This document shows positions 42,014-51,400 of a DNA stretch of 64,000 bases, one piece after another. The stretch lies in NCBI RefSeq assembly GCF_026153455.1, contig NZ_CP110629.1:2976001-3040000 (forward strand), in the 5' to 3' direction. Made by a program: the position numbers and the translations under genes. Numbering within the stretch: the first letter of the stretch is position 1; every line of letters begins with the position of its first letter. This DNA is from Marinimicrobium sp. C6131. Its GTDB lineage: Bacteria; Pseudomonadota; Gammaproteobacteria; Pseudomonadales; Cellvibrionaceae. The notes beneath the pieces were generated by a model. That model saw only the letters and a list, made by a program, of their open reading frames with translations, was not told where the DNA came from and ran no database searches.

Positions 42014-43255
42014 GTGGGCAAGCTATACGACAAGACCGTCAAGAAACTGATCAAAGAGAAGCCATCCGTGCGGCATGCCGATGGCAATGGTCTCTACCTC
42101 ATGACCCCGAAGCGCGGCGATGCCTACTGGATGCTGCGCTATACCACCCCAGCTACCAAGCTCCGGCGCGAATACACCATCGGCAAGGTGGACGACTGGT
42201 CATTGGCCGACGCCCGTGATGAGGCGGCGAAGCTGAGGTTGGCGATCAAGCGTGAGGGTGCTGACCCGGTTCAAGAGCGGCAGAAGATCAACCAAAACCC
42301 CTTCAAAACGCTCAATGACCTGTACGCGGACTACTACGAGCTTCGCAAACGAGAAATCGCGTCTCACCATAAAGAGAAGAGCCTGTACGAACGCGAGGTG
42401 GCCTGGCGCATCGGGAAGGTGGAGCTGGAAAAGATCCGGCCAGTGGATATCAGTGAAATTCTGCGCGACGTGGCCAATGGCTATGACGACAATAAGCCCC
42501 GCCCAACCCTCTCAAATGACTTGATGCGTCTGTTGAGGAATCTGTTTGATCATGGCATCAAACTGGACGTCACCAGGTTCAATCCGGCCTCGCCATTCCG
42601 TCCCAGGGACGCCGGCGGAGAGGAGAAGGCCGCCAACTACCCAATGAATGAAGACGAAGTCACCGAGTTCTTTACCAAACTTAGGGTGATTCCGGCGCAG
42701 TTCAGTCGAGAGAACTACTTGGCCTGCGCGTTACTGATAGCGACTTGTACGAGAAAGATGGAGCTTTTGGCCGCGCCTTGGTCGGAATTCGATCTGGAGA
42801 ACCGTATCTGGTACCTGCCCGAGGAAAGGACCAAAAAGAGAAGGGCCATCGATATCCCGTTGGCGGAACCCGCCGTGGAATGGTTGAATGAACTGAAAGT
42901 ACGCTCCTGTGGGAGTGAGTGGGTCTTCCCAGCTCGCAGGATCAGCAAAAAAGCACGGACTCCGCACGTATGCGAGAATACGCTCAACCATGCGCTCAAG
43001 AAGCTCTTTGAGAAAAAGCTCTTCTCATTTGACAAGCGCCGCGTCCACGATCTTCGCGGCACGGCCCGTACGAAACTGGGTAAGCTCGGCTTTGATGACA
43101 ATCTGGCCCAGCGCTGCCTGAATCAGCTGCCCGGCAACCGGACTGACCGGGTCTATAACAAGCATGCGTATTTTGAAGAACGAAAAGAGGCTCACGAGGC
43201 GCTCTGCGAATGGTTAGCGCCCATCGTGAGAGGTGAAGTTAGTTCTGGAGAGTAA
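42014..43255 (+). CDS. int: Site-specific tyrosine integrase, P4 type
   Basis: 413 residues. The N-terminal DUF4102-like arm-binding domain (about 1-90: KLYDKTVKKLI, DGNGLYLMTPKRGDAYWMLRY) is followed by a SAM-like core-binding region and the catalytic domain. Catalytic residues are Arg247 in CTRKMELL, His345 and Arg348 in HDLRGT, and Tyr381 in RVYNKHAYFEERKEA. It mediates insertion of the element at yicC. GTG start with AGGCAGGAAA upstream. The terminator-like hairpin directly upstream suggests tight transcriptional control. Confidence 0.94.
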   Translation: MGKLYDKTVKKLIKEKPSVRHADGNGLYLMTPKRGDAYWMLRYTTPATKLRREYTIGKVDDWSLADARDEAAKLRLAIKREGADPVQERQKINQNPFKTLNDLYADYYELRKREIASHHKEKSLYEREVAWRIGKVELEKIRPVDISEILRDVANGYDDNKPRPTLSNDLMRLLRNLFDHGIKLDVTRFNPASPFRPRDAGGEEKAANYPMNEDEVTEFFTKLRVIPAQFSRENYLACALLIATCTRKMELLAAPWSEFDLENRIWYLPEERTKKRRAIDIPLAEPAVEWLNELKVRSCGSEWVFPARRISKKARTPHVCENTLNHALKKLFEKKLFSFDKRRVHDLRGTARTKLGKLGFDDNLAQRCLNQLPGNRTDRVYNKHAYFEERKEAHEALCEWLAPIVRGEVSSGE

Positions 43256-43266
43256 AAGGGGCCAAA

Positions 43267-43509
43267 TCAAGCCCCTTGCTGTTCGATCCAAGCCAACAGA
43301 TCCGATAGTCGCCACGCCACCGAGTTGCAGCCCAACTTGAGCCGTGCCGGAGCCACTCGCTTTCTTTCCAAAGTCCACCACTGCGTCCGACTGACACCCG
43401 TAATCGTTCGACGGTCCGACTCCCGAACCAGCCGCTCACACTGTCCAGAACGAGCCAGAAGCTTGGTGCGCACCTCTTCCGAAGGCGGACTGAAGGTTTT
43501 ATCAATCAT
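43267..43509 (-). CDS. Small AlpA-like DNA-binding protein
   Basis: 80 residues with an HTH of the AlpA/excisionase type: RRTITGVSRTQWWTLERKRVAPARLKLGCNSVAWRLSDLLAWIEQQ, where a winged HTH is closed by the usual WRLSDLLAWI helix. In P4-like satellites such proteins activate the integrase or act as excision factors. It is convergent with int (11 bases between) and overlaps the DUF927 stop by eight bases, so it is the last gene of a minus-strand three-gene operon. Confidence 0.78.
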   Translation of the reverse strand: MIDKTFSPPSEEVRTKLLARSGQCERLVRESDRRTITGVSRTQWWTLERKRVAPARLKLGCNSVAWRLSDLLAWIEQQGA

Positions 43510-45226
43510 CCTCCTCTACCTCCGAATCACCAGTGGGAATAGTGGGAAACTGGGAAAGTCCATCTCCATCCGGTAGCGCTTCCCAATACGCCTTGATGCG
43601 ATCAGGCCACAGGGCGAAAAAACGCTCCGATCGATCCCGCAGCTTGATTTTCATGGTGCCACGGCTCTGCTCATTGGTTTCCATGAAATCTCTCTGGATA
43701 AGCGGCTCAATTTCCCGAGTGTATCGACTACGAAGGCCAAGCTCCTTGATCAGAGTATTTTTGGGTATCAGCCACTGCGTCTCACCGGCCACTTTGCGTC
43801 GCAGACCAATTGCTCTTCCGTAATCCCCCCGCTCTATGTCAACAAGGCGGTGATTCCATTTGTAAATCGCATCGCGAAGGCGAGCCAAAATGCGGTGCTC
43901 CTCCGAATTGAAGATGTGACCTCGGCTCCGAAGCCAGGCTCCAACTGCTTGGTGTACCGCTCGAACTGACTCCGCTTCCGACCAGGGGAGTAGGTAGTTC
44001 CGGCAGGCTAGGCACAGAGCAGCGGTGATCAGTGCGAACCGCCTGATCACCCGGAGGACTTGCGAAGCCATATGAGAGGTCTTCCATTGGTCCGTCAACC
44101 GGGCGACCTCATTCTGGATATAGCCGGGCAAGTCATCCACATCTTCTGTGAGACGCTCAAGCCAGTGCCGGAACAGCGTGCCATGGTAGTGCCTGGTGCG
44201 GCTTTTCAACGCGTCCACGAACTCTTGGGGGCTGCTGAAGCCATGCACCTCGTCAAAGGCTCCAAATTTTCCAAAAACGGGGATCTCGACAAGACGATTC
44301 TCTTGGCCGGCTTTAACCGACTTTCCTATTTCCTGAAACACTTCCGACAGCCATACCTCACCAGTACTTAACGCCAGCGTTCGCCAGTGCGTTTGTTCAG
44401 CAAGATCCCCTGAGATATTCGCGCGCAGCTTACTGGCACCGGTCATTATGTGATACGTCGCCACATCGACATCTTCCGGCCGAGCCAGGCCAATCTCGTC
44501 CAACGCTAACAACATGTCGTTGTGCTCAGCAGCGACGGCTGCCAAGCCATTGGCAGTCGCTACCCAGTTCCTCACGAACGTTGGTGCTCCACAAACACTC
44601 GCGGCCACCTGCAGCAACGTCGTTTTCCCGGTGGAGCTATTACCAACCAAGTGAAAGGCCCCATTTTCAAGCTCCGCATGCTTTAGCAGGGGCGCCGCGA
44701 GTGCCACCCCGACGCTGAGGATCGCCAGCGGGTTGCCGCCACAGAGCTTCCCCACTTGATTCTGCCAGTCTTGAAGAGACCCGCTTTCCTGGAGCAACGG
44801 TGAGGTCGATAGCTGCCCTACAAAGTGGTGCTGCTCATCCGCCTGACCTGCCGTCCAGCTGCTCGTCGCGAAAATAGGCCCATGCCAGCCGCTGCGGTCG
44901 ACGGTTGTGGCCGGAGGCGCCTTTGCCATTTCCTCCAGCAAATACCGCTGCAGTCGTGTCCAGCTAATATTGCCGGGTTCGAGGGGATAGCCGGTGTCCA
45001 CCAACAGCTCTCGTATCTGACGAGCGTTATCACCGTTCAGAGTCCTCGCATACACCACCTCGCGCAGCAGGACGTTGTCCATATTTTTCCACTGCAGCAG
45101 CGCGCCGTGGCCGTGTTTTTTATTGGAGAGGCGGGTTCGGGCAACAACCTCTATCCACCCGCCAACCCTCTGCCACTCTTCAGAGCTGTAGCAGTACAGC
45201 CCTGAGTCTCTCAATTGATATTTCAT
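43502..45226 (-). CDS. DUF927-domain P-loop ATPase (element replication/helicase-like)
   Basis: 574 residues. The central DUF927 domain has a Walker A FHLVGNSSTGKTTLL (about 190-204), a Walker B LLALDEIGLARPEDV and TGASKLRANISGDL. DUF927 proteins are superfamily P-loop ATPases in phages, plasmids and islands, often replacing or joining a primase. No primase zinc finger is visible. ACGGAGG before MKYQLRDSGLY at 45226 marks the start; the frame continues five codons upstream into the AlpA-like gene. It lies between two AlpA-like genes on the same strand. Confidence 0.8.
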   Translation of the reverse strand: MKYQLRDSGLYCYSSEEWQRVGGWIEVVARTRLSNKKHGHGALLQWKNMDNVLLREVVYARTLNGDNARQIRELLVDTGYPLEPGNISWTRLQRYLLEEMAKAPPATTVDRSGWHGPIFATSSWTAGQADEQHHFVGQLSTSPLLQESGSLQDWQNQVGKLCGGNPLAILSVGVALAAPLLKHAELENGAFHLVGNSSTGKTTLLQVAASVCGAPTFVRNWVATANGLAAVAAEHNDMLLALDEIGLARPEDVDVATYHIMTGASKLRANISGDLAEQTHWRTLALSTGEVWLSEVFQEIGKSVKAGQENRLVEIPVFGKFGAFDEVHGFSSPQEFVDALKSRTRHYHGTLFRHWLERLTEDVDDLPGYIQNEVARLTDQWKTSHMASQVLRVIRRFALITAALCLACRNYLLPWSEAESVRAVHQAVGAWLRSRGHIFNSEEHRILARLRDAIYKWNHRLVDIERGDYGRAIGLRRKVAGETQWLIPKNTLIKELGLRSRYTREIEPLIQRDFMETNEQSRGTMKIKLRDRSERFFALWPDRIKAYWEALPDGDGLSQFPTIPTGDSEVEEDD

Positions 45227-45237
45227 TCGCGCCTCCG

Positions 45238-45438
45238 TCACAGCCGGTCTAGCCAGTCACGAACATCCTGAATCCGGAACCTGACGGCCCTTCCTTGCGG
45301 GCTTGGCTTTATGGGGGCAGGGAAACGACCGGCTTTCACGTACCGTCGAAGCGTGGCTTGCGAAAGCTGGGTGACGGCACAAACCTCTTCATAGGTGAGC
45401 AAACGCTCGTTCGTCTCGTTGAAATACTGTCGTTGCAT
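45238..45438 (-). CDS. AlpA family regulator
   Basis: 66 residues with the compact AlpA/MerR-like HTH: ERLLTYEEVCAVTQLSQATLRRYVKAGRFPAPIKPS then VRFRIQDVRDWLDRL. Members control integrase and excision genes. It is the first gene of the minus-strand unit and ends 11 bases before the DUF927 start. Its ribosome site AGGAGT is part of an inverted repeat that can hide it (45437-45480). Confidence 0.85.
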   Translation of the reverse strand: MQRQYFNETNERLLTYEEVCAVTQLSQATLRRYVKAGRFPAPIKPSPQGRAVRFRIQDVRDWLDRL

Positions 45439-45480
45439 AATCCACTCCTAATTCGTTGTTTAACGGTCAGGAGTGATTAT
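45437..45480 (-). promoter_or_regulatory. Hairpin that can mask the AlpA ribosome site
   Basis: ATAATCCACTCCT (45437-45449) and AGGAGTGATTAT (45469-45480) are inverted repeats of 12-13 bases with one bulged base and a 19-base loop. In the minus-strand transcript the 3' arm contains the ribosome site AGGAGT and reaches the ATG, so the fold would close the start. It could equally be a protein operator. Confidence 0.6.
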
Positions 45481-46136
45481 GAATAGTCCTGAATTCACAC
45501 CAGAACCGTGGAATTGGCCAATTTGGGCGCAAAGAGAAAAAGATATTAAAACGCTGAATTTAAAGGATAAATTTTAGGGTTTAGGCGCTTTCTATGTGGC
45601 GGCCATCGGTTTTTGGATAAATTCTGGCGAAAATGTGAACAGTCTCCGCTAGCCGCCATCATCACGGCATCATTTTATGAAGCGGTAACTCCCGCTGACT
45701 TTCACATGTGAAAGTCAATGCTGGACGTGATCAAAACAGCCTCTCAAAAAGCCTTGTCGAGACCCTGTTATTTCACGGGACGTGCCTGCATCACACCGGT
45801 GCTCCAAAAGGTCTCTTCCAAGCCCCTTGTAAGTACCCCGAGGAAGTAACGCCACTGTATACCGGTGTTGTCACTGAGGTGGTAAGCCAGGGTCCCAAAT
45901 AAATAATGGAACGCGGACCCTTCAGCCCATGCGAGCTATTTCATGGCGCGTAGGAGCGCAGCGGCAAAGTCCCAAATCAGGTAGTCACGTGGACAGGAAT
46001 TGGAAAGGTCCCATGGCTTGGAGGAAGAAATCTACCTCCGCCCCCGCCTTTGTGTCCAAAAAGGACAAAAGCACATGGCAGCTCAAAGCACTCGACTGAT
46101 TACGATTGTTGGCAAATCCATAGCAAGGAGCCAGCC
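45481..46136 (+). other. Gene-free stretch, candidate oriT/regulatory region upstream of the MobI-like gene
   Basis: About 655 bases with no credible gene. Its first 150 bases are AT-rich. It contains a TGGCGGC..GCCGCCA inverted repeat (about 45596-45656), a perfect 22-base palindrome (45696-45717) and several weaker inverted repeats such as CACCGGTG (about 45796). In SXT/R391-type ICEs and the islands they mobilize, oriT lies next to mobI. The position and the palindromes fit such a role, but no nic site could be identified. Confidence 0.35.
45696..45717. promoter_or_regulatory. Perfect 22-base palindrome
   Basis: Each half is TGACTTTCACA followed by its exact complement. Length and symmetry suggest a binding site for a dimeric regulator, or a conjugation-related structure. 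No gene starts close by: the AlpA start is 258 bases away on one side and the MobI-like start 420 on the other. Confidence 0.6.
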
Positions 46137-46739
46137 ATGAGCAAACGAATGACTCTCCAGGAAATCTGCGAAGAGTGGGAGTCGGTCAGCCGAGCCCAAA
46201 ATGTGGACCATCGTCGCGGCACCGAAGCCGCCATTAGGCAGTGCCGGCAATTTCTGGCCGTGATTCAGCAACAAGCAGACGTGGAGCAAGCCAGGTATCG
46301 CTATCTAGCGCAGCGGCTCTGTGATCACTTCTGGTCCCACAACGTCGCGCATCGTACCGACCAGACACCCGGCTATCCCGGGCACTTCGGCTGCCGCGTT
46401 CGGCTCCGGAAAAGAAAGCTGGAGTTGTCCTGGTACTACAATCGCTTTGTGCCGAAGAAGGGTGGTGAAGGCCGCTCGGTGTTCAGTGAATACATCCGCA
46501 AAGAAGGCCGGTTCCGCTACCACAAACCGGCCTTCACGCGGGCACAGGATTGGGAGAAACCATTCATCATAGAGACTGAGACCGGTTTTGAGATGTTGCG
46601 AAGGCTCAATGCTAACCAGGCGGAGCTTTGTCGAATCGTGCGGAAAAGCGAGCGCCTCCTGAAAGATCTGGAGGAGCACCTCGGTGGACTAAAGGAGGCT
46701 ACCAGCGGGAGTGCAAGCCCCTCCAATGAGGAGGGGTGA
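46137..46739 (+). CDS. Putative MobI-like mobilization protein
   Basis: 200 residues. After a helical N-terminus (LQEICEEWESVSRAQ, QCRQFLAVIQQQADVEQARYRYLAQRLCDHFW) comes a compact domain with LELSWYYNRFVPKKGGEGRSVFSEYIRKEGRFRYHKPAFTRAQDWEKPFIIETETGFEMLRR. The pattern FW, then W-Y--F-P, then I-K---YR---F--A--WE---I---E--F resembles the MobI family of SXT/R391 and IncA/C elements, an oriT-associated conjugation factor. The assignment is from memory of the family pattern; otherwise it is an element protein of unknown function. AAGGAG precedes the ATG at 46137; earlier codons in the frame are rejected. Confidence 0.45.
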   Translation: MSKRMTLQEICEEWESVSRAQNVDHRRGTEAAIRQCRQFLAVIQQQADVEQARYRYLAQRLCDHFWSHNVAHRTDQTPGYPGHFGCRVRLRKRKLELSWYYNRFVPKKGGEGRSVFSEYIRKEGRFRYHKPAFTRAQDWEKPFIIETETGFEMLRRLNANQAELCRIVRKSERLLKDLEEHLGGLKEATSGSASPSNEEG

Positions 46740-46868
46740 GGGCTGTTAGCGGTAAAAGGCATGCCGCTCACACCGCAGGTGTTGATTGCGTGGGGCTATT
46801 GATGGGATCGCCCAGATTTCAGGTGGCTATATATGCCGTTCTTTGCTGGTCTATCCGGGTCAAATCGG

Positions 46869-46897
46869 TTGAATGCAGCGTGGTACCTCTATATATT
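46869..46897 (+). promoter_or_regulatory. Candidate promoter of the BREX operon
   Basis: TTGAAT (46869-46874), 17 bases, TATATT (46892-46897), a good sigma-70 arrangement. Its -10 overlaps TTGATCAGTCAA (46896-46907), a short inverted repeat with TGATCA at its centre, which could be an operator for the HTH protein encoded 80 bases downstream. Confidence 0.6.
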
Positions 46898-46988
46898 GAT
46901 CAGTCAATGTAGTGTAGGGCTGTTCCGCCCATGAGACCGTGCCGCCTCAGATAAGGTGGCAACACCATCGCCCATAGGAAGCGAAAAC

Positions 46989-47198
46989 ATGGCCGAGATG
47001 GAAGATCGCTGGTTATCCGTAGACGAAATAGGCAAGCACCTCGGTGTCAGCAATGACACCGTGTACCGCTGGATCGACAAGCACGCAATGCCCGCCCACC
47101 GCATGGGGCGGTTTTGGAAGTTCAAAAAAGTCGAAGTAGACGAGTGGGTCAAGGGCGGTGGAGCCGCTGAGACGAGCAAGGGTGAGCGTTCCGAATGA
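46989..47198 (+). CDS. Excisionase-family HTH protein at the head of the BREX operon
   Basis: 69 residues: RWLSVDEIGKHLGVSNDTVYRWIDKHAMPAHRMGRFWKFKKVEVDEWVKGG, a winged HTH of the MerR/excisionase (HTH_17) type. It overlaps brxA by four bases (ATGA), so it is translated with the BREX genes and probably autoregulates the operon. Many other BREX loci have a WYL-type BrxR at this place; here a much smaller HTH protein stands in. The start MAEMEDRW at 46989 has AGGAAG upstream; the frame's earlier 11 codons are not needed. Confidence 0.82.
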   Translation: MAEMEDRWLSVDEIGKHLGVSNDTVYRWIDKHAMPAHRMGRFWKFKKVEVDEWVKGGGAAETSKGERSE

Positions 47199-47809
47199 CC
47201 CGAGGCAGGTATCGCATCTCTTTCACGTCCGGCAGCCTGTATCACCGAGAATCGGTGAAGCTGGCCGATCTGTACCTGTCGCTACGTGACTGGGAAGAGG
47301 TGCGTGCTCAAGCGCTGCATGACAACCTGCTACAGGCCAGAACGGAAAGCACTGCAAAGCGCACCTGTAGAGAGGCGATTGCACGCCTGAAGACGTTGAC
47401 CGAAAGCGAACTGACTTTCCTGGCCGAGGCAAACCACCAGGACCAGGCTCACCTTCTGTGGGTTGCCGTGTGCCGCCTGTACCGCTTTATCGCGGACTTT
47501 GCGGTGGAAGTGCTACACGAACGGTTTGTCGCGATGAAGCTGGATCTCAGTTTTGAGGATTTCGATGCCTTCTACAACCGTAAATCGGAATGGCATGACG
47601 AACTGGATAATGCCAGCGCCTCAACGCGCGATAAATTGCGGCAGGTCCTGTTCAGAATGCTGCGGGAGGCAGGGTTGTTAGCTAAGGACAAAACCATAAA
47701 CGCAGTTCTGCTAAGCCCCAGGCTGGTTGAGTTGCTGCGTCAGAACAATCCTGACGAGTTTTTCTACTTCCCAGTCTATGAATCCGATATCAGGGGGATG
47801 TCAGCTTGA
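47195..47809 (+). CDS. brxA: BREX protein BrxA (DUF1819)
   Basis: 204 residues, a DUF1819 protein: GRYRISFTSGSLYHRESVKLADLYL at the N-terminus, HLLWVAVCRLYRFIADFAVEVLHERF in the middle and VLFRMLREAGLLAKDKTI, then LSPRLVELL near the end. BrxA is a small all-helical DNA-binding protein needed or accessory in type I BREX. It overlaps both neighbours by four bases, so translation is coupled. Confidence 0.95.
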   Translation: MTRGRYRISFTSGSLYHRESVKLADLYLSLRDWEEVRAQALHDNLLQARTESTAKRTCREAIARLKTLTESELTFLAEANHQDQAHLLWVAVCRLYRFIADFAVEVLHERFVAMKLDLSFEDFDAFYNRKSEWHDELDNASASTRDKLRQVLFRMLREAGLLAKDKTINAVLLSPRLVELLRQNNPDEFFYFPVYESDIRGMSA

Positions 47810-48417
47810 GAAAAGACATTGCCAAAATGCCGATGCAGGAGCGACTACAGCACCTGTTCAGCGTGGTTTCCGGCCAGCGATTCCTTAACAAACAGGGGCT
47901 GGGTAATGAAGTGCCTTTCTTCATCTGTCCCTACCGGCCTGAAGAAGCGGTCGAAATGGAGCGTCTTCAGCGGCAGTTGGTTAACCGACTGGAGCAGGCG
48001 GGCATCCGGATCCTGAGCATCAATCTGTATGACTTGGCCGTCGATATTTTGAAAGAAAGAGACATCTGGGAGCAGGTGTTAGAGCTCGAGCCCACGGTCT
48101 CAAAGGATCAGTTGAAAGAACTGCTACAGGGGGTGCTGGACCCGGAAGCCCATTTGGTGCCCGCTATTGCGGCAAAACTCCAGTCCGTTGAGTTTGACGT
48201 GCTGTTTCTCTCAGGGGTGGGCGAGGTCTTCCCCTACATACGCTCCCACAACGTGCTCAACAACTTGCAGAGCACCGCCAAAGACCAGCCAACGGTGATG
48301 TTCTTCCCGGGCTCCTATACCCACTCGCTGGAAACCGGTGCATCTCTGGATCTGTTCGGCAGGCTGCATGACGACAAGTACTACCGTGCGTTCAACATCT
48401 TTCATTACGAAGCCTGA
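47806..48417 (+). CDS. brxB: BREX protein BrxB (DUF1788)
   Basis: 203 residues of the DUF1788 family: MQERLQHLFSVVSGQRFLNKQGLGNEVPFFICPY, then VLFLSGVGEVFPYIRSHNVLNNLQ and VMFFPGSYT, ending LFGRLHDDKYYRAFNIFHYEA. BrxB is an essential BREX component of unknown biochemistry. The start is TTG overlapping the brxA stop, with GGGGG nine bases before it; an ATG seven codons on is the alternative. Confidence 0.95.
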   Translation: MRKDIAKMPMQERLQHLFSVVSGQRFLNKQGLGNEVPFFICPYRPEEAVEMERLQRQLVNRLEQAGIRILSINLYDLAVDILKERDIWEQVLELEPTVSKDQLKELLQGVLDPEAHLVPAIAAKLQSVEFDVLFLSGVGEVFPYIRSHNVLNNLQSTAKDQPTVMFFPGSYTHSLETGASLDLFGRLHDDKYYRAFNIFHYEA

Positions 48418-48460
48418 GCGGACGATACGATTCGAGGCGTAATCATTAAGGGAAAGTACA

Positions 48461-51400
48461 ATGACATTGAAGAATATTTTTCTAAAGCCCGTTGACCGCC
48501 CCATTGAAGGCGTTATCAAAGCCGACGATGAAGCCAGTCTTCGCCTCGAAATTGAAGAATACGTACTGACCAACGAAGTCGAGAAACGCCTCGAAGAGTT
48601 CCTGGACGCTTACAATAACTACGAAGGGGCGAACGGGGTCTGGGTATCCGGCTTCTTCGGCTCAGGTAAGTCGCACCTCCTCAAGATGCTGGCCCTTCTG
48701 CTTGAAAACCGGGAGATGGACGGTGCTACTACCCTGGACCTGTTCCTTCCCAAGTGCAGTGAGAATGAAATTCTCCGGGGCGACCTGAAGCGAGCTGTCT
48801 CAATTCCGGCGAAGAGCATTCTGTTCAACATCGACCAGAAAGCCGATGTCATCAGCAAAACCCAAATCGATGCGCTTCTGGCCGTGTTCGTTAAAGTCTT
48901 CGACGAAATGTGCGGCTACTACGGCAAACAAGGGCACATTGCCCAGTTTGAGCGCGATCTGGACGGCCGTGGCCTGTACGAACAGTTCAAAGCCGAGTAC
49001 GAGGCCATCGCCGGTCGCCCCTGGCAGAAAGGCCGGGAGCAAGCCCTTCTGGAAGGCCCGAATATTGCCAAAGCCTACGCCGCTGTGACCGGTGGCGACC
49101 CGCAGTCGGCAGCGGGCATTCTGGACAAGTACCGCAGCGAATACCGCGTTTCAATTGAAGACTTCGCGGACAATGTGAACACCTATATCGAGAAGCAGGC
49201 AAAAGAGGGTGGCCACAAAGAGTTCCGCCTGAACTTCTTTGTGGACGAGGTCGGCCAGTACATTGCCGACAACACCAAGCTGATGACCAACCTGCAAACC
49301 ATTGCCGAGAGCCTCGCCACCAAGTGTCGGGGGCGGGCCTGGATTATCGTCACCGCCCAGGAAGAAATGAAAAACGTGGTTGGCGAAATGGGCAAGCAGC
49401 AGGGCCACGACTTCTCGAAAATTCAGGCACGGTTCAATAACCGTATGAAGCTGTCCAGTGCGGACGTGGCGGAGGTCATCCAGAAGCGCCTGCTAACCAA
49501 GACCGAAGAAGGCGTCAATCAGCTGTCGGACGTCTATCACGCACAGGCGAACAACTTCAAAACCCTGTTTGACTTCGCGGATGGATCGGCCACCTACCGG
49601 AACTTCCGGGACAGGGACCACTTCATCCACAGCTACCCCTTCGTCCCCTACCAGTTCGCGCTGTTTCAATCGGCGATCCAGAACCTGTCGCAGCACAACG
49701 CCTTCGAGGGTAAACACAGTTCCGTCGGTGAGCGCTCCATGCTGGGTGTTTTCCAGCAGGTGGCCATCCACATCGGCAACCATGAGGTGGGCCAGCTGGC
49801 CACCTTTGACCTGATGTTTGAAGGCATCCGCTCTGCACTGAAATCACAAATACAGCGGGCGATTATTCAGGCCGAGAACCACCTCGATAATGCCTTCGCC
49901 ATCCGGCTGCTGAAGGCCCTGTTCCTGGTCAAATATGTCAAGGAATTCAAGCCCACGGTGCGCAACCTTTGCGTGCTGATGCTGGATGCCTTCGATCAGG
50001 ATCTGCCGGCACTTCGCACCAAGGTCGAAGAAGCCCTGAGTCTTCTGGAGCAACAGACCTACATACAGCGCAACGGCGACCAGTACGAGTACCTGACGGA
50101 CGAGGAAAAGGACGTCGAGCAGGAGATCAAGAACACAGAGGTTGAGTCATCGGACGTTGCGGACGAGTTGGAAAAGATCGTTTTCGACTTTGTCATAAAG
50201 CAGCGCAAGATCCGCTATGACGCCGGCTCCTCCCAAAACCAGGGACAGGATTATTCCTATTCGCGCAAACTGGATGATCGTCTGCATGGGCGTGAATACG
50301 AGCTCTCGATCAATGTCATCAGCCCGTTCCACGAGCATACTGACAACGAGCAGATGCTACGCACAGCCTCGACCTACAAGGCGGACGAGCTGTTTGTGCT
50401 CATGCCGTCGGACGAGCGCCTGGTGCGCGATCTGCTCATGTTCAAGCGCACCGAGAAGTACATCAAGCAGAACATTTCCGTTACCCAGCAGGAAGCCGTT
50501 AAGCGGATCCTGAATGACAAGGGCTTTCAGAACCGTGAGCGCGAGGCCAGGCTCCGGCAGCAGGTTCACACCCTCATTGGCAAGTCCAAGTTGCTCATTG
50601 GCGGCGCCGATGTGGAAGTGGCGAATGAGGACCCCCAGACCCGCATTATTCGGGGCTTCCATGAGCTGATCTCAAGGGCTTACCCCAACCTCCGCATGTT
50701 GCGCGGCGTTTCCTACACGGAAGGCGACATCAGCAATTGCCTCAACCGCACAGACGATGGCCTTTTCGGTAATGACGCCACGGCCCTGGCGGAATCCGAG
50801 CAAGAGGTGCTGGCATTCATTCAGAGCAACAATCGGGGCGGTGTCCGCACCACCCTCAAGAGCCTGCTGGAAAAGTTCGAACGCAAACCCTACGGCTGGT
50901 ATTACGCCGCGATTCTCTGCACGCTGGCCAACCTTTGTGCCCGTGGCAAGGTGGAAGTTCGTCTCGACGGTAACATCCTGGAGGACAGCGAGTTGGAGCG
51001 CGCCCTGCGTAACACTCACGGCCACGGCAACGTGGTGCTGGAACCACAGATTGAGTTCACCGCCTCTCAGGTCCGAGCCCTCAAGTCGTTCTACGAGGAC
51101 TTTTTCGACAGCCCGCCCCGCAGCAGCGAAGCCAAGGCCCTGGGTAAAGAGGCCGGCGAAGCCTTCCAGGACATGTACCACGACCTGGACCGGCGGGTAG
51201 CACAGGTCGACCAGTACCCGTTTCTTAATGCCTTGAAACCTGCCCTGGTGGCGCTGAAAGAGGTCGCCGGAAAGCCCTACACCTGGCACCTGACGGAATT
51301 GGGCAAGCAGGAAGATCAACTGCTGGACCTGAAAGAGGATGTCATCGACCCCATCCGCAAGTTTATGGGCGGTTCACAAAAAGACATCTATAACCAGGCT

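Noticed and set aside
45708..45902. 64-codon frame starting inside the 22-base palindrome
   Set aside because: GTG start with no ribosome site and no recognisable sequence; the region looks regulatory.
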